Below, one piece after another: positions 30,328 to 42,183 of a stretch of DNA of 64,000 bases. Every line of letters starts with the position of its first letter. The first letter of the stretch is position 1. The position numbers were made by a program, and so were the translations under genes. Location: NCBI GenBank assembly GCA_035578175.1, contig JAQMRL010000001.1, positions 47,019,553-47,083,552 of the forward strand, in the 5' to 3' direction. Below the pieces are notes generated by a model. That model saw only the letters and a list, made by a program, of their open reading frames with translations. It had not been told where the DNA came from and ran no database searches. This stretch comes from Catonia carolina (taxonomy: Eukaryota > Arthropoda > Insecta > Hemiptera > Achilidae).

Positions 30328-30603
30328 TTATATAATCTGTATATTTACATATGATTGGAGCTCTTCATCGCCATCCAATGGTAATTCGTCTAGGATCGCC
30401 CAGGAATACATACACTCCTTGGTGATGTGACGCGTCCATAAGTGTGGCTCTATATAATGATCCTTGTTAAATATGCACTTTATACGGTCAGGCCTCCCGT
30501 TCTCCTTCCAACAGTGGACGGTGTGTCGTATCAGGTCCTTGGGTGTGAACAGGTGATGCCTCCTGAACGGGCAATCAAGGTATCGGGTGCTGAATGCTGA
30601 CAT
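30328..30603 (-). CDS. GTSF1/Asterix-like tandem CHHC zinc-finger protein (91 residues)
   Basis: Two CHHC zinc fingers occur in tandem: C11-x5-H17-x9-H27-x3-C31 (CPFRRHHLFTPKDLIRHTVHC split over the ligands) and C43-x5-H49-x9-H59-x4-C64, separated by an 11-residue linker and followed by a short acidic tail with a Trp (SWAILDELPLDGDEE). Two CHHC fingers at this spacing followed by an acidic, Trp-bearing tail is the layout of GTSF1/Asterix, the small RNA-binding cofactor of PIWI proteins in piRNA silencing. The start ATG is one base after a clear 3' splice site (tttattttcag). A 91-nt intron (30695-30605) and a leader exon precede it, under a TATA promoter. Whether it works as a cofactor, decoy or inhibitor is unknown. 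The U11-48K and TRM13 families also use CHHC fingers but not in this compact tandem form. Confidence 0.7.
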   Translation of the reverse strand: MSAFSTRYLDCPFRRHHLFTPKDLIRHTVHCWKENGRPDRIKCIFNKDHYIEPHLWTRHITKECMYSWAILDELPLDGDEELQSYVNIQII

Positions 30604-30695
30604 CCTGAAAATAAACCAAAATTTGCGTCGTCAACTCTAACCTACAAATAATTCTGGTGTTGTAAATTTGGTTACAAGTTCTGTTTCCATCTTAC

Positions 30696-30753
30696 CTTTC
30701 AATAGTTATCAACTGAACGATGCCTCTCCGTTGGTCCGTCACCTTATTTTATA
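30696..30753 (-). promoter_or_regulatory. TATA promoter and leader exon of the GTSF1-like gene
   Basis: On the minus strand gatataaaataagg has TATAAAA at 30753-30747. An initiator-like tcagtt lies at 30716-30711, and the leader ends attgaaag/gtaaga with donor at 30695. The acceptor is at 30605, one base before the ATG. The TATA-to-initiator spacing (about 39 bp) resembles that at the MMP promoter. It sits just inside the right TIR, so this gene has a private promoter in addition to the TIR one. Confidence 0.6.
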
Positions 30754-30942
30754 TCCCCGCCTCGGATTCTGCAGGATGTCGGGCAACGTGTTACCCGTCG
30801 TTAAATTCGTATTAGGTTCTACGTCATAATTTTATAAACAGATTTTAGGTTTTAATTTTTATAAAGGATTCAAAGTGCATATTTCATAAAAGTGCTAAAG
30901 TCTTTTAAAATTTAAAAATATTTAAAGTAGAATAAAACTCAC

Positions 30943-31064
30943 CTTCAATTAACGGTAGGTAGGTAGAGAAGAAGAATCAGAAGAACTGTGACGTCAGCGG
31001 ACTGACAGTGGATACTACTGGCAGTAGAGTTACGATTCGATGGGAAAATCGGCGCGCTTTTATA
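30943..31064 (-). promoter_or_regulatory. Inward TATA promoter and leader exon, right TIR
   Basis: Exact mirror of the left TIR promoter. On the minus strand TATAAAA is at 31064-31058, and the ATG-free leader ends at 30943 with gtgagt starting at 30942. It reads toward the minus-strand genes (GTSF1-like, BIR, MMP, PolB fragment). Confidence 0.65.
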
Positions 31065-31737
31065 CACATAATTACCCTATGCTAATGCATTGGAAACGCT
31101 GAGTTTGCGGTTCTGTGTACATAATGAGAATAACAAGCGGTATGACGTCAACGGTTTTTAAAAAAATTGAAACAAACACCTTATCGCTGAGTCGACGGTT
31201 GGTGACTTTAACGAATAATATGATGCATCATCTAGAAAAATTAATTGTAATAAACAAGTTGCATCATCCCGATCGATGGTCGGGCGCGTGCACAGATAAA
31301 AATCGGATGACGTCACTGCAAATAAACAAAGTAAACACGTTGTATCATCTTTAATTGCAATAACAAGTTTTATGACGTCAATGAAAGGCACGTGCATGCA
31401 GCGTGACTCGTAACAAACAACATGTGACATTGTCAAAATTAAAAGAATAGAGTTGCATCGTCTAGAAAAATTAATTGTAATAAACAAGTTGCATCATCCT
31501 GATCGTTGGTCCGGCGCGTGCACAGATTAAAAACGGATGACGTCAATGCGAATAAAACAAAGTATAGGGTGTTCCGAAACGAAATTTCCTAAATTTATAT
31601 ATTTCGGATCCCGAAAGAACCTAACGGCCGAAACCGGACGTAACGCGTTCTACGGAACGTTTATACTTGTATCGTCGTCAAAATTTAACAGCTGATTTTT
31701 AACAGCTGTTTATCAGCTGTTTAACAGCTGATTTTCG

Positions 31738-32000
31738 GAGACGAAGGTTCCTGGTTCAAATCATAGTAAAGATAGTTACTTTTATATGGATTTGAATACT
31801 AGACAGTGGTTACCAGTGTACTTTGGTGGTTGAGGTTCAATTAACCATACTCTCAGGAATGGTCGGCATGGGTCTGTACAAGACTACACCTCATTTACAC
31901 GTCATACACATCATCCTCATCTCATTGGGTCATAGGGTTGCTTATTGTTCTGAATTGAACAGATTGCGTCGTACACAAATTAGGAATAAAAATAAAAAAA
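31738..32000 (+). repeat. SINE-like repeat family A inside right TIR
   Basis: Mirror copy of the insert in the left TIR. It begins with gaaggttcctggttcaaatc (B-box-like) and ends with attaggaataaaaataaa. Flanking CAGCTG palindromes lie at 31690-31735. Confidence 0.7.
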
Positions 32001-33207
32001 TTTATACATACGATTTCCCTATGCTAATACATGTGATCTATTCAAATACAATGGAAACGCTGAATCTGCAGTTTCTTTATTTATAACGTCAATGAAAGGC
32101 ATGCGCATACCACGTGACTCGTAACAACAACATGCGTCATTGTCAAAATTAAAAGAATAGAGTTGCAAATAAACAGATTTCATCGCCCCAATCATTAGTC
32201 TTCACCTCGTCGGGTTCACCTACGGATGTCCTGCGGGTGGTGCGACGAGTCTTGCGGCCCGTCCCGCGTTATTTTTTGACGGTAACATATTTCCTAAATT
32301 TATAGGGTCCCGAAAGAACCTAACGGTCGAAACCGGACGAAACGCGTTCTACGGAATGTCCGGATCCTGCGCGCACCTGAACCTCGACGATCCGAACGGC
32401 GGGTAACGGATGACGTCACTGCAAATAAACAAAGTAAACACGTTGCATCATCTTTAATTGCAATAACAAGTTGCATCATCTGAATCAATAGTCTGTCACG
32501 TGCATAGATAAAAAACGAATGACGTCAATGCTAATAAATTAAAGTAAACACGTTGCATCATCTTTAATTGCAATAACAAGTTGCATCATCCCGATCAATA
32601 GTCTGGCGCGTGCATAGATAAAAAACGAATGACGTCAATGAAAGGCACGCGCATGCCACGTGACTCGTAACAACAACATGCGTCATTGCCAAAATTAAAA
32701 AATAGAGTTGCAAGTAAACAGCTTTCATCGCCCCAATCATTAGTCTTCACCTCGTCGGGTAGTGCTACGGATGTCCTGCGGGTGGTGCGACGAGTCTTGC
32801 GGCCCGTCCCGCGTTATTTTTTTTGGCGGTAACATATTTTCTAAATTTATATATTTAGGGTCCCGAAAGAACCTAACGGTCGAAACCGGACGTAACGCGT
32901 TCTACGGAATGTCCGGATCCTGCGCGCACCTGAACCTCGTTGATCCGACCCTCGGGTCACGTGTTACAAGCTATCTCAGGTTCCATCGGGGATACGGCTA
33001 CGGATTAGAGCTTATCTTGTAGATCTCGATCTCCCGGTCACGTGGGTGCCGTCCGCATCAAAATCGGTCCAGCGGTTGCGGAGAAAATCGGGTTTGAAAA
33101 TTTGGCGGGGAAAAAATTTGGCGGGATTTTTTTTTTTTTTTTTTTTGGCGTTTTTTTTTTTTTTTTTTTTTTTTTTGGGCGGGGTTTTTTTTTTTTTTTT
33201 TTTTCTT

Positions 33208-33270
33208 TTGGTCAAGGTCAAGGTCAAAGGTCAAGGTTGTGCTCGAACCGGGGGTCAAAGGTCAAGGTTG
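33208..33270 (+). promoter_or_regulatory. Cluster of AGGTCA-type half-sites, right terminus
   Basis: Mirror image of the left cluster. The stretch reads ggtcaaggtcaaggtcaaag and continues with further half-sites up to 33270, about 30 bp from the terminus. It sits beside a long homopolymer T region. Confidence 0.45.
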
Positions 33271-33297
33271 TGCTGGATCTCTCATTTTTACACTACT

Positions 33298-33303
33298 AAA
33301 TAT
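33298..33303. repeat. Target-site duplication, right copy (aaatat)
   Basis: Identical to 16103-16108. It directly follows the terminal ACT of the element and so fixes the right boundary. Confidence 0.9.
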
Positions 33304-34489
33304 AAATACTATAGTTCTTAAAGTATTTACTATATTATGTAGTCGCTGATTATATGTTATTTTCTGCGCCTTAGTAAAAGAATGATTATTTTGAAGAAAA
33401 ATTTGGATTTAATATTTTTCTCTGGTTGCAAATTCAAAATCGGTTAAATGATTTACAGTAACTTAGTTAAATATTTGCAATATTTATTATTTATCTTTTC
33501 TTTGTAATATAGAGATATAGTTTAATGCTCTTGAGTATTAGAGAGGCATGTAGGCCTGAACACTTTGATTCATTTACTGTAGATGAGTTATCAAAGTTGG
33601 TAGTCGTGCTACAATGTTGCATAGCAGGTAAAGGAAGGCGAGCCATGAATTCGGTGTTCTGATGTTTCACCTATTCTTATTTGTACAGCAAGTAATATGA
33701 GTTATGAGTTCATATCTCGTCGCATTACTTTACTTTAAACCAGATCTCTTCTCTTCCATTCTGCACTCTTCTCTAACTACTGCTTCAACTGCCGTAAATT
33801 TTTGATTTATTATTACTGCTGCCTTCCTACTATTCTGAACATCTCTTAAAATACAGTATTCCATCCAGTAACTGTAACTAGGTTTTAACTTAATAACAAG
33901 CCATCCGTAAATTATTACTACCGTATTATTATTATTATTATTACCCGTACTTACACTTGGTGCTTATATTCGTGGAACGTGAATAATAAGTGTTACTGAA
34001 TTAGTTAGCTACCTTTTCAGTGAAATTCAACTTGTTATTACTTGTTTACGCTAACAAAATTACCTAATTATTCATTTATTCATATATATTATTGATTTAT
34101 TTTTTGAGTTTTGCTTGTTTTAATTAGTTTTATAATGTGCTATTTTAAATAAATCAGGTGTAATATATACAGCAAAACAGAAAAACTGAAACTGAAGAGT
34201 TTTTATTTTTAATGATCAGTGAAAAAAAATGAATTGAAGTTATGGATAGACCATTGAAACTTGGTTTTATAACAACGTGTTGAAAATTATTCAAAAAACG
34301 GTTGATAGGGTAGGTTGTTTATTACAAGAATTGAGTAGTGGGTGAGTGTGTTGAACAAGGATAGTGAACTGCAATGAATGATATGTTTTTCTAGGAAATG
34401 GGAAGTTGTAGAAACGTTTGTTTTGTTCAACAATAGCGGCAGAAAGATCTCGTAATTGTTTGAATGGTCTACATTAACTATCAGTACAC
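33304..34489. other. Right flank next to the element, no gene seen
   Basis: AT-rich sequence with a short ATT microsatellite at about 33926-33945. No coding or RNA gene was recognised. Confidence 0.5.
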
Positions 34490-34780
34490 AGGTATAAAAA
34501 CAGTTACCGCCTTTGATATGAGGCAGTCAACACCTAAATTGTGAATGGACTGTGTCGGGCCGTTGGAAGTAATGTCGTACTGGGACTGGTTCTGAATTAC
34601 GTTAATAGTGTAAGTGCGTGCGAGTGGTAATACTATAAGTGTTTGAGAACAGGCAACTTGATTTTTTGATTCTTAAGAACAGTATTCTATTGTTAGTCAA
34701 GTTAGGTTTTAGCTTAAGTTTCGTTATTGATTTAATTTATGTAATTGTATTTGTCAGTAGGCTAAGTTTAAGCATTAATT
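34490..34780 (+). repeat. Dispersed repeat family C, copy 1
   Basis: About 290 bp collinear with 47525-47830. Shared blocks are gttaccgccttt, ggactgtg, ggttctgaattacgttaata, ttgtatttgtcagtagg and aagtttaa. It has no open frame and may be a non-autonomous element or the 3' end of a larger one. Confidence 0.6.
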
Positions 34781-37085
34781 TTTAATTATTAATTTTGCCA
34801 AAAAAAAATTTTGATAAGTTGTTTATTATTTTTATTAAATCTAGATCCCGAACGAACATACGATTAAATGTTACCGTACACTATGGTAAGAAAAACATAG
34901 GTAATATTCTTTATTTTCACCAAAAAGAGTTTACCAAAACGAAAGAAACGAATTTTCTATATAACATAAATAACAAATGTAATAGACAATAGTAAATGCA
35001 GAAAAAATACAAACAAATAGTCAAACAGTTCAGTAATATTTTCTAAAACACTTATTTAAATAAGATAAAAATTAAGGAATAATAAAATTGAAACAAAAAT
35101 TGATATGATAAACAGTATTAAGAAATTATTAGTAATAAGAAAACTCAAAACAAATTAAGACCACACATAAATTAAAAATCAACAAAAAGTTTAAATGCTG
35201 TAGAATAGGATTTTAACAAAAATAAAAATAAGTTTAGACAAGGTATATTTATACTTCTTTTTAAATTAAATAAAAAATAATAAATTAGAAAACTACAAAT
35301 TTTGAAATAAATTAAAACTAAGTCTAAAACATTATTTCTTTTAATTCGTCTAATCTCTTTACTAGTGTCTAAATACATATACGCGTACATAAACAATAAA
35401 TGTTTTACTGTGCATGGATTAGGTACTCCTGACTGCTGCCTGTGAAGAAGAAATTCCTTGAAATGCCTCGTGTTTCAATGCGAATAAAGAAAATGTTTTC
35501 TTCTGAATATTTGTATAGGATTAATATATGTTAAGCATATAGAAGTTGTTAAATATATAAAGTATAAAGTTCTACTTAACTTCAATAATGCGATTACAAA
35601 TAATTTTTAAGTAGGATTACGCTTCAGCTTAAATTTTGTGAAAGCATTAGCCAATTTTTTGTAAATTTTTAGAAGTTAGTTATAATCAGTTACGGCGGTA
35701 CATCAATGGTAGATCAACGCTAGGATATCTCTTGAAATTCATAAAACTTTGTAGCGGTATGTGTCTGTAGGTTCATGAGATCATAAGCAAACGTAAGCAG
35801 GTATAAAAGCTTATTAAGGCCAACTAAGCCTTATTACATAAATTTCAGACTTTCTCTTCGTCGAATGATATTAATGAATCAAAAGCCTATGTTGTTGATA
35901 ATTCTGTACCTTCTCAAAGCGCTCTCTTATTTGCACTCACACACTAACATTCCTCAGTACGCGCACGAACTTACAAGCCAGTATTAGAACAGTGGATTAG
36001 TGGGTGCTGTCTGTTTGTGGTTGTATACGGTAGAATAGGCACGACTGGCGTTCACCTAATTGCCGGGGCTACCATACCACCACGTTTAACAAGAAATCAA
36101 TCAACCCTTTACTGAGGGGTGGTTATGGGCTGATGAGGGGACTGGCGAGTCGGTCGAAATCAATGAAGTTTAATGATAAAGATGAAGTGCGTCCATTCAA
36201 TTGGTCTGGTCACTCTGTTTAGGTATTATACTGTACATCGGGGATACCTTTGTGTTGTACACTTCCCGCTCTCTGTATTTTCCACCAAAACCCCAACCCC
36301 ATACCCCTAAAATGCAACTTCAAACTTCCTCTCGCTAACAAACGGAGATGTGATAGATAATTGCACACACGTACACATCAATACCAACACATCATGTATT
36401 AACATACGTCCTGTGTTCGAGCATCTGTCAGGATGATAATGCTTTCGTCTCCGTGAATCTATTGAAATAGCTCTGCCTTTACTATAAGTATAGAGTACAA
36501 CCTCTTTCCTGCTTTTATTTAGTTTGGGTCTTTATACAAGCAAAGCGTACCAGTAACAATTAGTTAATTTTGAAAGTAAATTATAAATGTTTCCTCATTG
36601 AACTAAAATCCAACCAGAATAGTTTAAATCTGAATAATTACATTACGACAATTTGTTTCAAAATTAATTTTTGATTTCATGACACGAATGAGGATTTCAT
36701 TTTGTATTAATACACGAATTATAAATTGTCCTGAAATTTAATGAGTCGAATGATTTAGCTTTTGTAGGAAAACGTACCCTGAATTAATTTGCGTCCTGGA
36801 GCTTTTCAAAGGAGCACATTTGCAATGATCTATTTATTTTAACGCTTAAAAAAAATTTAAATTTTTTTTAGTGTATCAATTTTAGCGAAAAACGGGTTAA
36901 TTAGCATGAAAATGATTTTACCGTCAATTACTGGACAAAAGTGGTACAATATTATGATTCATATACGAAAAGTAAATTTTTTTTTTTAAATTTATTTAAC
37001 GTCGCATCAACTGCAAATTAGCGAGAACGTTGGGGTGAATCTGTATGCAATGTAGGATGAAATGATTTTTTGTAACGTATGAAAA
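34781..37085. other. AT-rich intergenic DNA, no gene seen
   Basis: Only short AT-rich frames were found. No domain, tRNA or repeat structure could be supported, apart from possible remnants near 36000-36130 (tgccggggctaccatacc) of unknown origin. Confidence 0.45.
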
Positions 37086-37088
37086 TAT

Positions 37089-37168
37089 GCCGTGCCTGAG
37101 TGGGATTCTAACCCAGGACCGCATGATGAGAGGCGAGCACGTTACTAACTGCGCCAATGCGGCCGGCA
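37089..37168 (-). repeat. tRNA-derived SINE head
   Basis: On the minus strand the sequence has a pol III A box (tggcgcagttagtaacg) and a B box (gggttagaatccc) about 35 bp apart, starting ggccgcat. This is a tRNA-like promoter region typical of SINEs. The acceptor-stem and anticodon positions are not those of a clearly intact tRNA gene, so a SINE is preferred. Confidence 0.6.
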
Positions 37169-37779
37169 AGTAAAATGTTGTTTTATTTTTTTCTTTAGTA
37201 CCGTACTTAGTTTCTTACCAAAACTGGACTAGAAAGTGTGCTAGGATAGGTGTTCGAATGTGTAAAAATGCTGAATTGTGTCGGCTGAAGATTACCAGTA
37301 TGTAGAATATTTAAATTTATGAAAAGTAGACTAAAATTTAGGTATGGATTCTTCAAACAGGATTAAATCAGAATGACAGAAATTTAATAAATTTCTGAAG
37401 AGTTGTCTAGATCGAGGAATGACACAAAATTAAAGGTGGTTGATACAACATTTTTATAAATCGATAAAAGTGAATTTAAAAAACTAATCTGGTACAATCA
37501 TTTGTAAAGAAAGGTGGAGGACACGGAAGATTCGGCTGTGGATTTAAGTCTGACGGAGAAAGTGAAGACGACCCAAAAAGAAGTTGACGTATTTGTGTTT
37601 TGAGAGGTGTAGCGAAGAGGGATCTAAGGAATGAAGACGTCTTCAGCAAGAAGAATGGCGTTTTGGGTTCCAATAAATGACATAGTGCTGCAGAACACGC
37701 ACTAGATTATAATAACTACAATAATAAAAAAATTACCTTCATTTTTAAAAATTTAGCTTCATTGTATTTGTGCGTACGA

Positions 37780-38110
37780 TTCCGTTTTAATTTTTTCCGT
37801 TTTTCCCTATCTTTATTCCGAGGCTCACATTAGAGATTTTTAGCGACTACTGAGTTTCCCGAATGTTGAGTTGCTAACCCAACGCTCCAACCCCCAACCT
37901 GGAGGACCAGTAATTTTTTATTCGGGTTTTCTTTCCCTAGTCTTTGGAGAACCAACTACCAAACTACAAGGTAGCAGCTTCTAGTTTTTGTCCACCCTAG
38001 CTATTTTATTTTCCCAGCACCCTCCAACTGAAGGTGGAGGCCTCAAATTACTTTTTTTTGTTCGGTGATAAGGAGGGGAAAAAAGGAGACCTCGGAAAAC
38101 GTTTCGGGAT
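37780..38110 (+). repeat. Probable transposon 3'-end fragment
   Basis: A more GC-rich stretch with ccaacctggaggaccag, ctttggagaaccaactacca and a small inverted repeat cctcca/tggagg in cagcaccctccaactgaagg. It has the look of a LINE untranslated region, but no coding part is attached. The family was not identified. Confidence 0.35.
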
Positions 38111-39414
38111 GATGTGATGCGGGTAATGGAGACAAGAAATTTGTAAGTAGTAGTATTTGTGAACGGTATTTTTAAAAGAAAATTTCTTCAGTGGGAGTTT
38201 CCTTTTCATAATGATTAACTTTTTAAAAATCCATTAATTGTTCTGTAAAGAGGAAATTTCAGATGAATGATGTTAAGAAATAATTGCACACAAAGCATAA
38301 TACATGATTGCGATTGTTCACAATTGTTGTGAATAATTTCACAAGTAAAAAACGTTATTAAAAATAAAATTTCTTAATTTTCAAATGTTTAAAATATTAA
38401 TAAAGGCATTAGAAATTTAGGTCTAAAACACTTTTTAATAATAATAATTTAGCTCGTTTCTTATCCAAAATTAATTGTAGATGTTACTGCCTTTTAAGAT
38501 TTATAAATATAAAAATTATTTGATAGAGCAAAATAGTAGTCCTCTTTTGTAGTTAAACCGACAAATAAAAATGCCGTATAAAATAATGTTCCATCTAAAG
38601 AATAAGAATATAAAAAATAAATAATAAAAATAAATGAAACAAAACACGGGGGCGCAATAAAATAAAATTGACTATACCCAGTTGTCACATTTTACAGTAT
38701 TTCTTTCTTGCTGTAGTTTCTTATTCCTTCTGTATGTCTGGTAGAAGAGATGTTGGTGGCAATGGTGCAAGCATTTATTTTATATTTTATTATTTATATG
38801 CAAATACACAATGTAAAAAAGATATTACGAATACTCAAATGGTGTTTAAGTATATATGAGTACGTTTTAAAATTCAAATTAATCACAATAAGTTTAAGTA
38901 CGATTTTACTGAAAGTGTAATACTCATAGCTGTTTTTATTTATGAATGATGATAAAAATATAGAAGTTAAGCTATAGAAAAATAAAATCAATGTTTCAAT
39001 ATCAAGGGAATCGTAAAATAAAAATTCATATTTATATAAAAATTTCGTCTAACTCAATTTGATGTGATTTTTATACCTAGTTTATTTGAAAATTTATAAT
39101 AATACTCCTTGGTTATAAATGATAACACTTTAAATACTAAATTATCTTCTATGCATTTCAGCAGAATAAAGTTAAAATTTGAAATTACATTTGAATCGGT
39201 CATTTCATAAAACCCCGAAGTCAAAAAATAACTTTTGTAAAATATAAAAAAACTGATATAATTTACTACATTTCAATAAAAAACAATATTAAAAAATATA
39301 ATTTGTTCAGAGGGCTGTTTCCTTCAATATAAAACGTATAGGCCTACTTTTATTTTTAATGATAAGCTTGTATAAACCAAACTTAACATTTTGACCTAAG
39401 GTTTTACTTAAGAA
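38111..39414. other. AT-rich intergenic DNA, no gene seen
   Basis: No supported feature. Several short open frames are AT-biased and without motifs. Confidence 0.45.
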
Positions 39415-40200
39415 TGAGGCTTCCAGGTTGGCGCAGCGACATTAATAGAGGACTGGCTTTCCCGATGGCGTATTAAGGTGAATCCAATTAAATCAACACA
39501 GGTTACGTTTACCTTACGACGTCAAACTTGTCCACCTGTGATGCTGAATAACGTTCATATCCCACAGGCCAGGATGGTGCGATATCTTGGCTTATGGCTT
39601 GAGAGGCGACTAACTTAGAAGCATCATCTGCGTACGAAACGTTTAGAACTTAACCGCCGCCAGAAGCTACTCTTCTGCTTAATTAACCCTCGATCAAGAT
39701 TGGACCTCCGCTCCAAGATTTTTAATATACAAATCCCTTTTAAGACCAATCTGGACTTATGGCGTCCAGCTCTTTGGAATAGCGGAAGGGAGTAATTTAA
39801 AGTCGATCCAGGCCTTTCAATCAAAATTCTTAAGACTTGCTTCTGACGCTCCTTTTTATGTAAGCAATAAAACCCTTTACGACGATTTCAAAATTCCGAT
39901 AGTAAAGGAGCTAACCGCGTCCTTGTATAGTACATTTCACGAAAAATTAGATGACCATCCAAACCAACTAGCCCGTGATCTAGCTACAAGGAACTTCCCA
40001 ACTGTACGTCGTTTAGAGCGAAAATGGAGTAGAGACCTCTTGGTCTTAATAGCGAGCAATATCCGAAGTTTAAAACTGAGAATGTACCACTGGGTACCTC
40101 TTCTACTTAAAGCGAAATTCCGTACCGCCATTTAAATATAATATACGGAAGTTGTGCAGCACAATGTACAGTACCGTAATAAAAATTAAAGCCAAAAAAA
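39415..40200 (+). pseudogene. Jockey-like LINE, 5'-truncated reverse transcriptase remnant
   Basis: The 3' part of a reverse transcriptase and its C-terminal region can be read with breaks: IEDWLSRWRIKVNPIKS, YLGLWLERRLT with an in-frame TAG at about 39615, then after a frame change near 39740 RPIWTYGVQLFG, IQAFQSKFLR, APFYVSNKTLYDDFKIP and LDDHPNQLARDL. These are Jockey-clade motifs (the thumb and C-terminal region after the catalytic palm). It ends with an A-rich tail near 40193-40201. It is clearly inactive. Confidence 0.8.
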
Positions 40201-42004
40201 AAGTTTTACTGAAATAAATTGGAGTAAAATGTTAACTTAAGTTGTAATCTGTAAAATACGTTGTTACACCAGAAGAAAATTGTGTTGAACCGTAGTATTC
40301 ATTTATTTATTTCACTACTTTTCATTAGTAACATAAAGTAGCTTTTTGCTATATTAAAAATTGAAATTGTTGACTTTAAGAAAGTAAAATGTTGGTTTTT
40401 AGGATTATTCAGGTTCTTCGTTGTCGTCAGAAACTGCAGTTATCTCCATTAAAAAGATTTTTGGATGGAATCTTTGTATAACATATTCCACTTTGTAGAG
40501 CTAAACCTTTAAAAGATCATCCAATTTCATTTTTTAATTAGAAGGAAGCACTTTCTATCCTTAAGGTTAACCCTTTTCTTAGTAGTATAATACTAGTGAA
40601 GAAGAACCAGACTCATGTGAGTTTTGTAGAAATGGTGTGTTTACATTCAGTTAGTCCCAAAATTTACTAAAGAAATAAAGTAAAATTTTAAATTATGGGC
40701 TTTCTGAAAAGATTGATTCATTTGTAAATAAGGTTAAATTAATGAACAAAGTATTTGTCTATACTTTGATTCATTGGAGGGATTTAATTTACGAGGGAGG
40801 GACATTCAACCGCATATCAAAAGGACTAAAGACTCTAGTATCAGAATTAGGATTCCTAGCCGGAATGAATTTGTTTAGTGGCATCGAGAACTCGCCTTTC
40901 ACGCTCTTCGATCCTGCTATTTGAATTACAACAATCCACATGCTTATACACCCAGAGGTCGAGCCAAAGACTCACCAAAATAGAATATACTGGTTGTGCT
41001 TACTGACTTGAAAAATAGAAGATTCTGTCTTATTTGAAAGTAACAGTAGGCATTAACTGACATCTTAATGGTGAAACTTATTTGACACCCTTCTTTCCAC
41101 CAATGCGTTTTACTACCTTGCATCTCAAGGCGGGATTTAGATTAAAATTTCAAATTAATTATCAATCCGCTAACAAGATTAATTGTAATTACCTTGGAAT
41201 AGTTTTTTTTTCTGACGTTTAGGTCTTAATGGACGAATCAGAAAAGCTGCACCAAAAAGCTTTTCATTTAACCGGATCTATACAGATTGTACAACCTGAT
41301 CATTTTTAGCATAACACTTGACGTCATGATTTTTGTAAGGAAAGATCTTTTGTAAGATCAATTATTAAAAACTCTATGATTAAGCAGGTTGAAAACTTTC
41401 ATTACTGCGACTGCCACGTTGGTTTTGACGGGGACCATAACGTTGACAAAAAATAAATTTTTTGCCGAGAATAAGTGGACCAATTGCAACTACACTAAGG
41501 AATAGGAGATACTAACACAAACTGACGAGATATTACAAAGCAATGACAATAACAATTGTTTTGTATAACAAAGAATTTTGGTCTTTGCAGGGAAAAGGAA
41601 ACAGAAATTGGAAGCTACGAACCTTGATGGAAGGTCAAGGGTTGTACAAATTCAAAATTTTGAAGTAAGAAAAGAGCTGCAGACGAGTGAAAAACAAGAG
41701 AGTAATAATTATTATTAACGCAATAAATAGATCGTCATCAGAGAATGGAGGGAAATAGAATTTAAAAACAAGTTATGGAATACCAACCAGAGGAAAAAAT
41801 AATTTTGTGAAGACTCCTTCAACGGCGTAGTTTATTTCATTTCATTCTACCTATAACTATTTTATTCCCTAACATATTCCGGAACCGGCTACATGTCGTA
41901 TAGTGTGAAGAGAAGAAAAGCAGGGAGATTATTTAAAGAAGCAAATTACTTATTTTTTCTGTATTTGAATAGTCTTCTTTATTTTCTTTGAAAGAAAAAT
42001 ATTG
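40201..42004. other. AT-rich intergenic DNA, no gene seen
   Basis: No supported feature. A 60-codon frame at 40742-40924 has no recognised motif. Confidence 0.45.
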
Positions 42005-42008
42005 ACCA

Positions 42009-42183
42009 ACCGCCTCTGTGGCGCAGTGATAAGCGCGCTAGCCTACAAAGCGAAAGGTCCCGGGTTTGATTCCCGGCTATGGTCTGGAAATTTTAACTCG
42101 TTAAAACCCACTATTACAGTACCAAAACCCATAGTAGTCGCTAATGACCGAGCTGACAATGCGACTTTAAATAAACTAAAAAA
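42009..42183 (+). repeat. tRNA-derived SINE with LINE-type tail
   Basis: Head: tggcgcagtgataagcg (A box) and gggtttgattccc (B box). Body: ggaaattttaactcgttaaa. Tail: gtagtcgctaatgaccgagc followed by gcgactttaaataaac. The tail matches the 3' end of the LINE remnant at about 54990-55040, as expected when a SINE uses that LINE's reverse transcriptase. Confidence 0.75.

Larger units (their letters stand above)
16109..33297. mobile_element. Non-autonomous, cargo-bearing Maverick/Polinton element (17,189 bp)
   Basis: The boundaries are read directly: the left end starts AGTAGTGTAAAAATGAGAG, the right end is its exact reverse complement ending CACTACT, and both ends are bounded by the same 6-bp direct repeat aaatat. 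The length (17.2 kb), AG...CT termini, 6-bp duplication and long TIRs match Polintons. Within it no integrase, FtsK-type ATPase, adenain-like protease, capsid gene or PolB catalytic motif was found. It would need these functions in trans. The cargo is a RING protein, a nucleotidyltransferase-fold protein, an MMP, a BIR protein, a GTSF1-like protein and a PolB N-terminal fragment. Near-identity of the two TIRs suggests recent mobility or gene conversion. An alternative is an integrated relative of an insect DNA virus that adopted Polinton ends. Confidence 0.85.
30782..33297 (-). repeat. Right terminal inverted repeat (2516 bp)
   Basis: Inverted partner of 16109-18983. It is 359 bp shorter because it has one copy, not two, of the 396-bp unit. 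Part of the difference is offset by longer homopolymer T tracts near 33127-33205. Apart from those, the sequence is almost identical (for example gggcttatc versus gagcttatc near 33009), so the arms have been kept alike by recent insertion or conversion. Confidence 0.9.
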
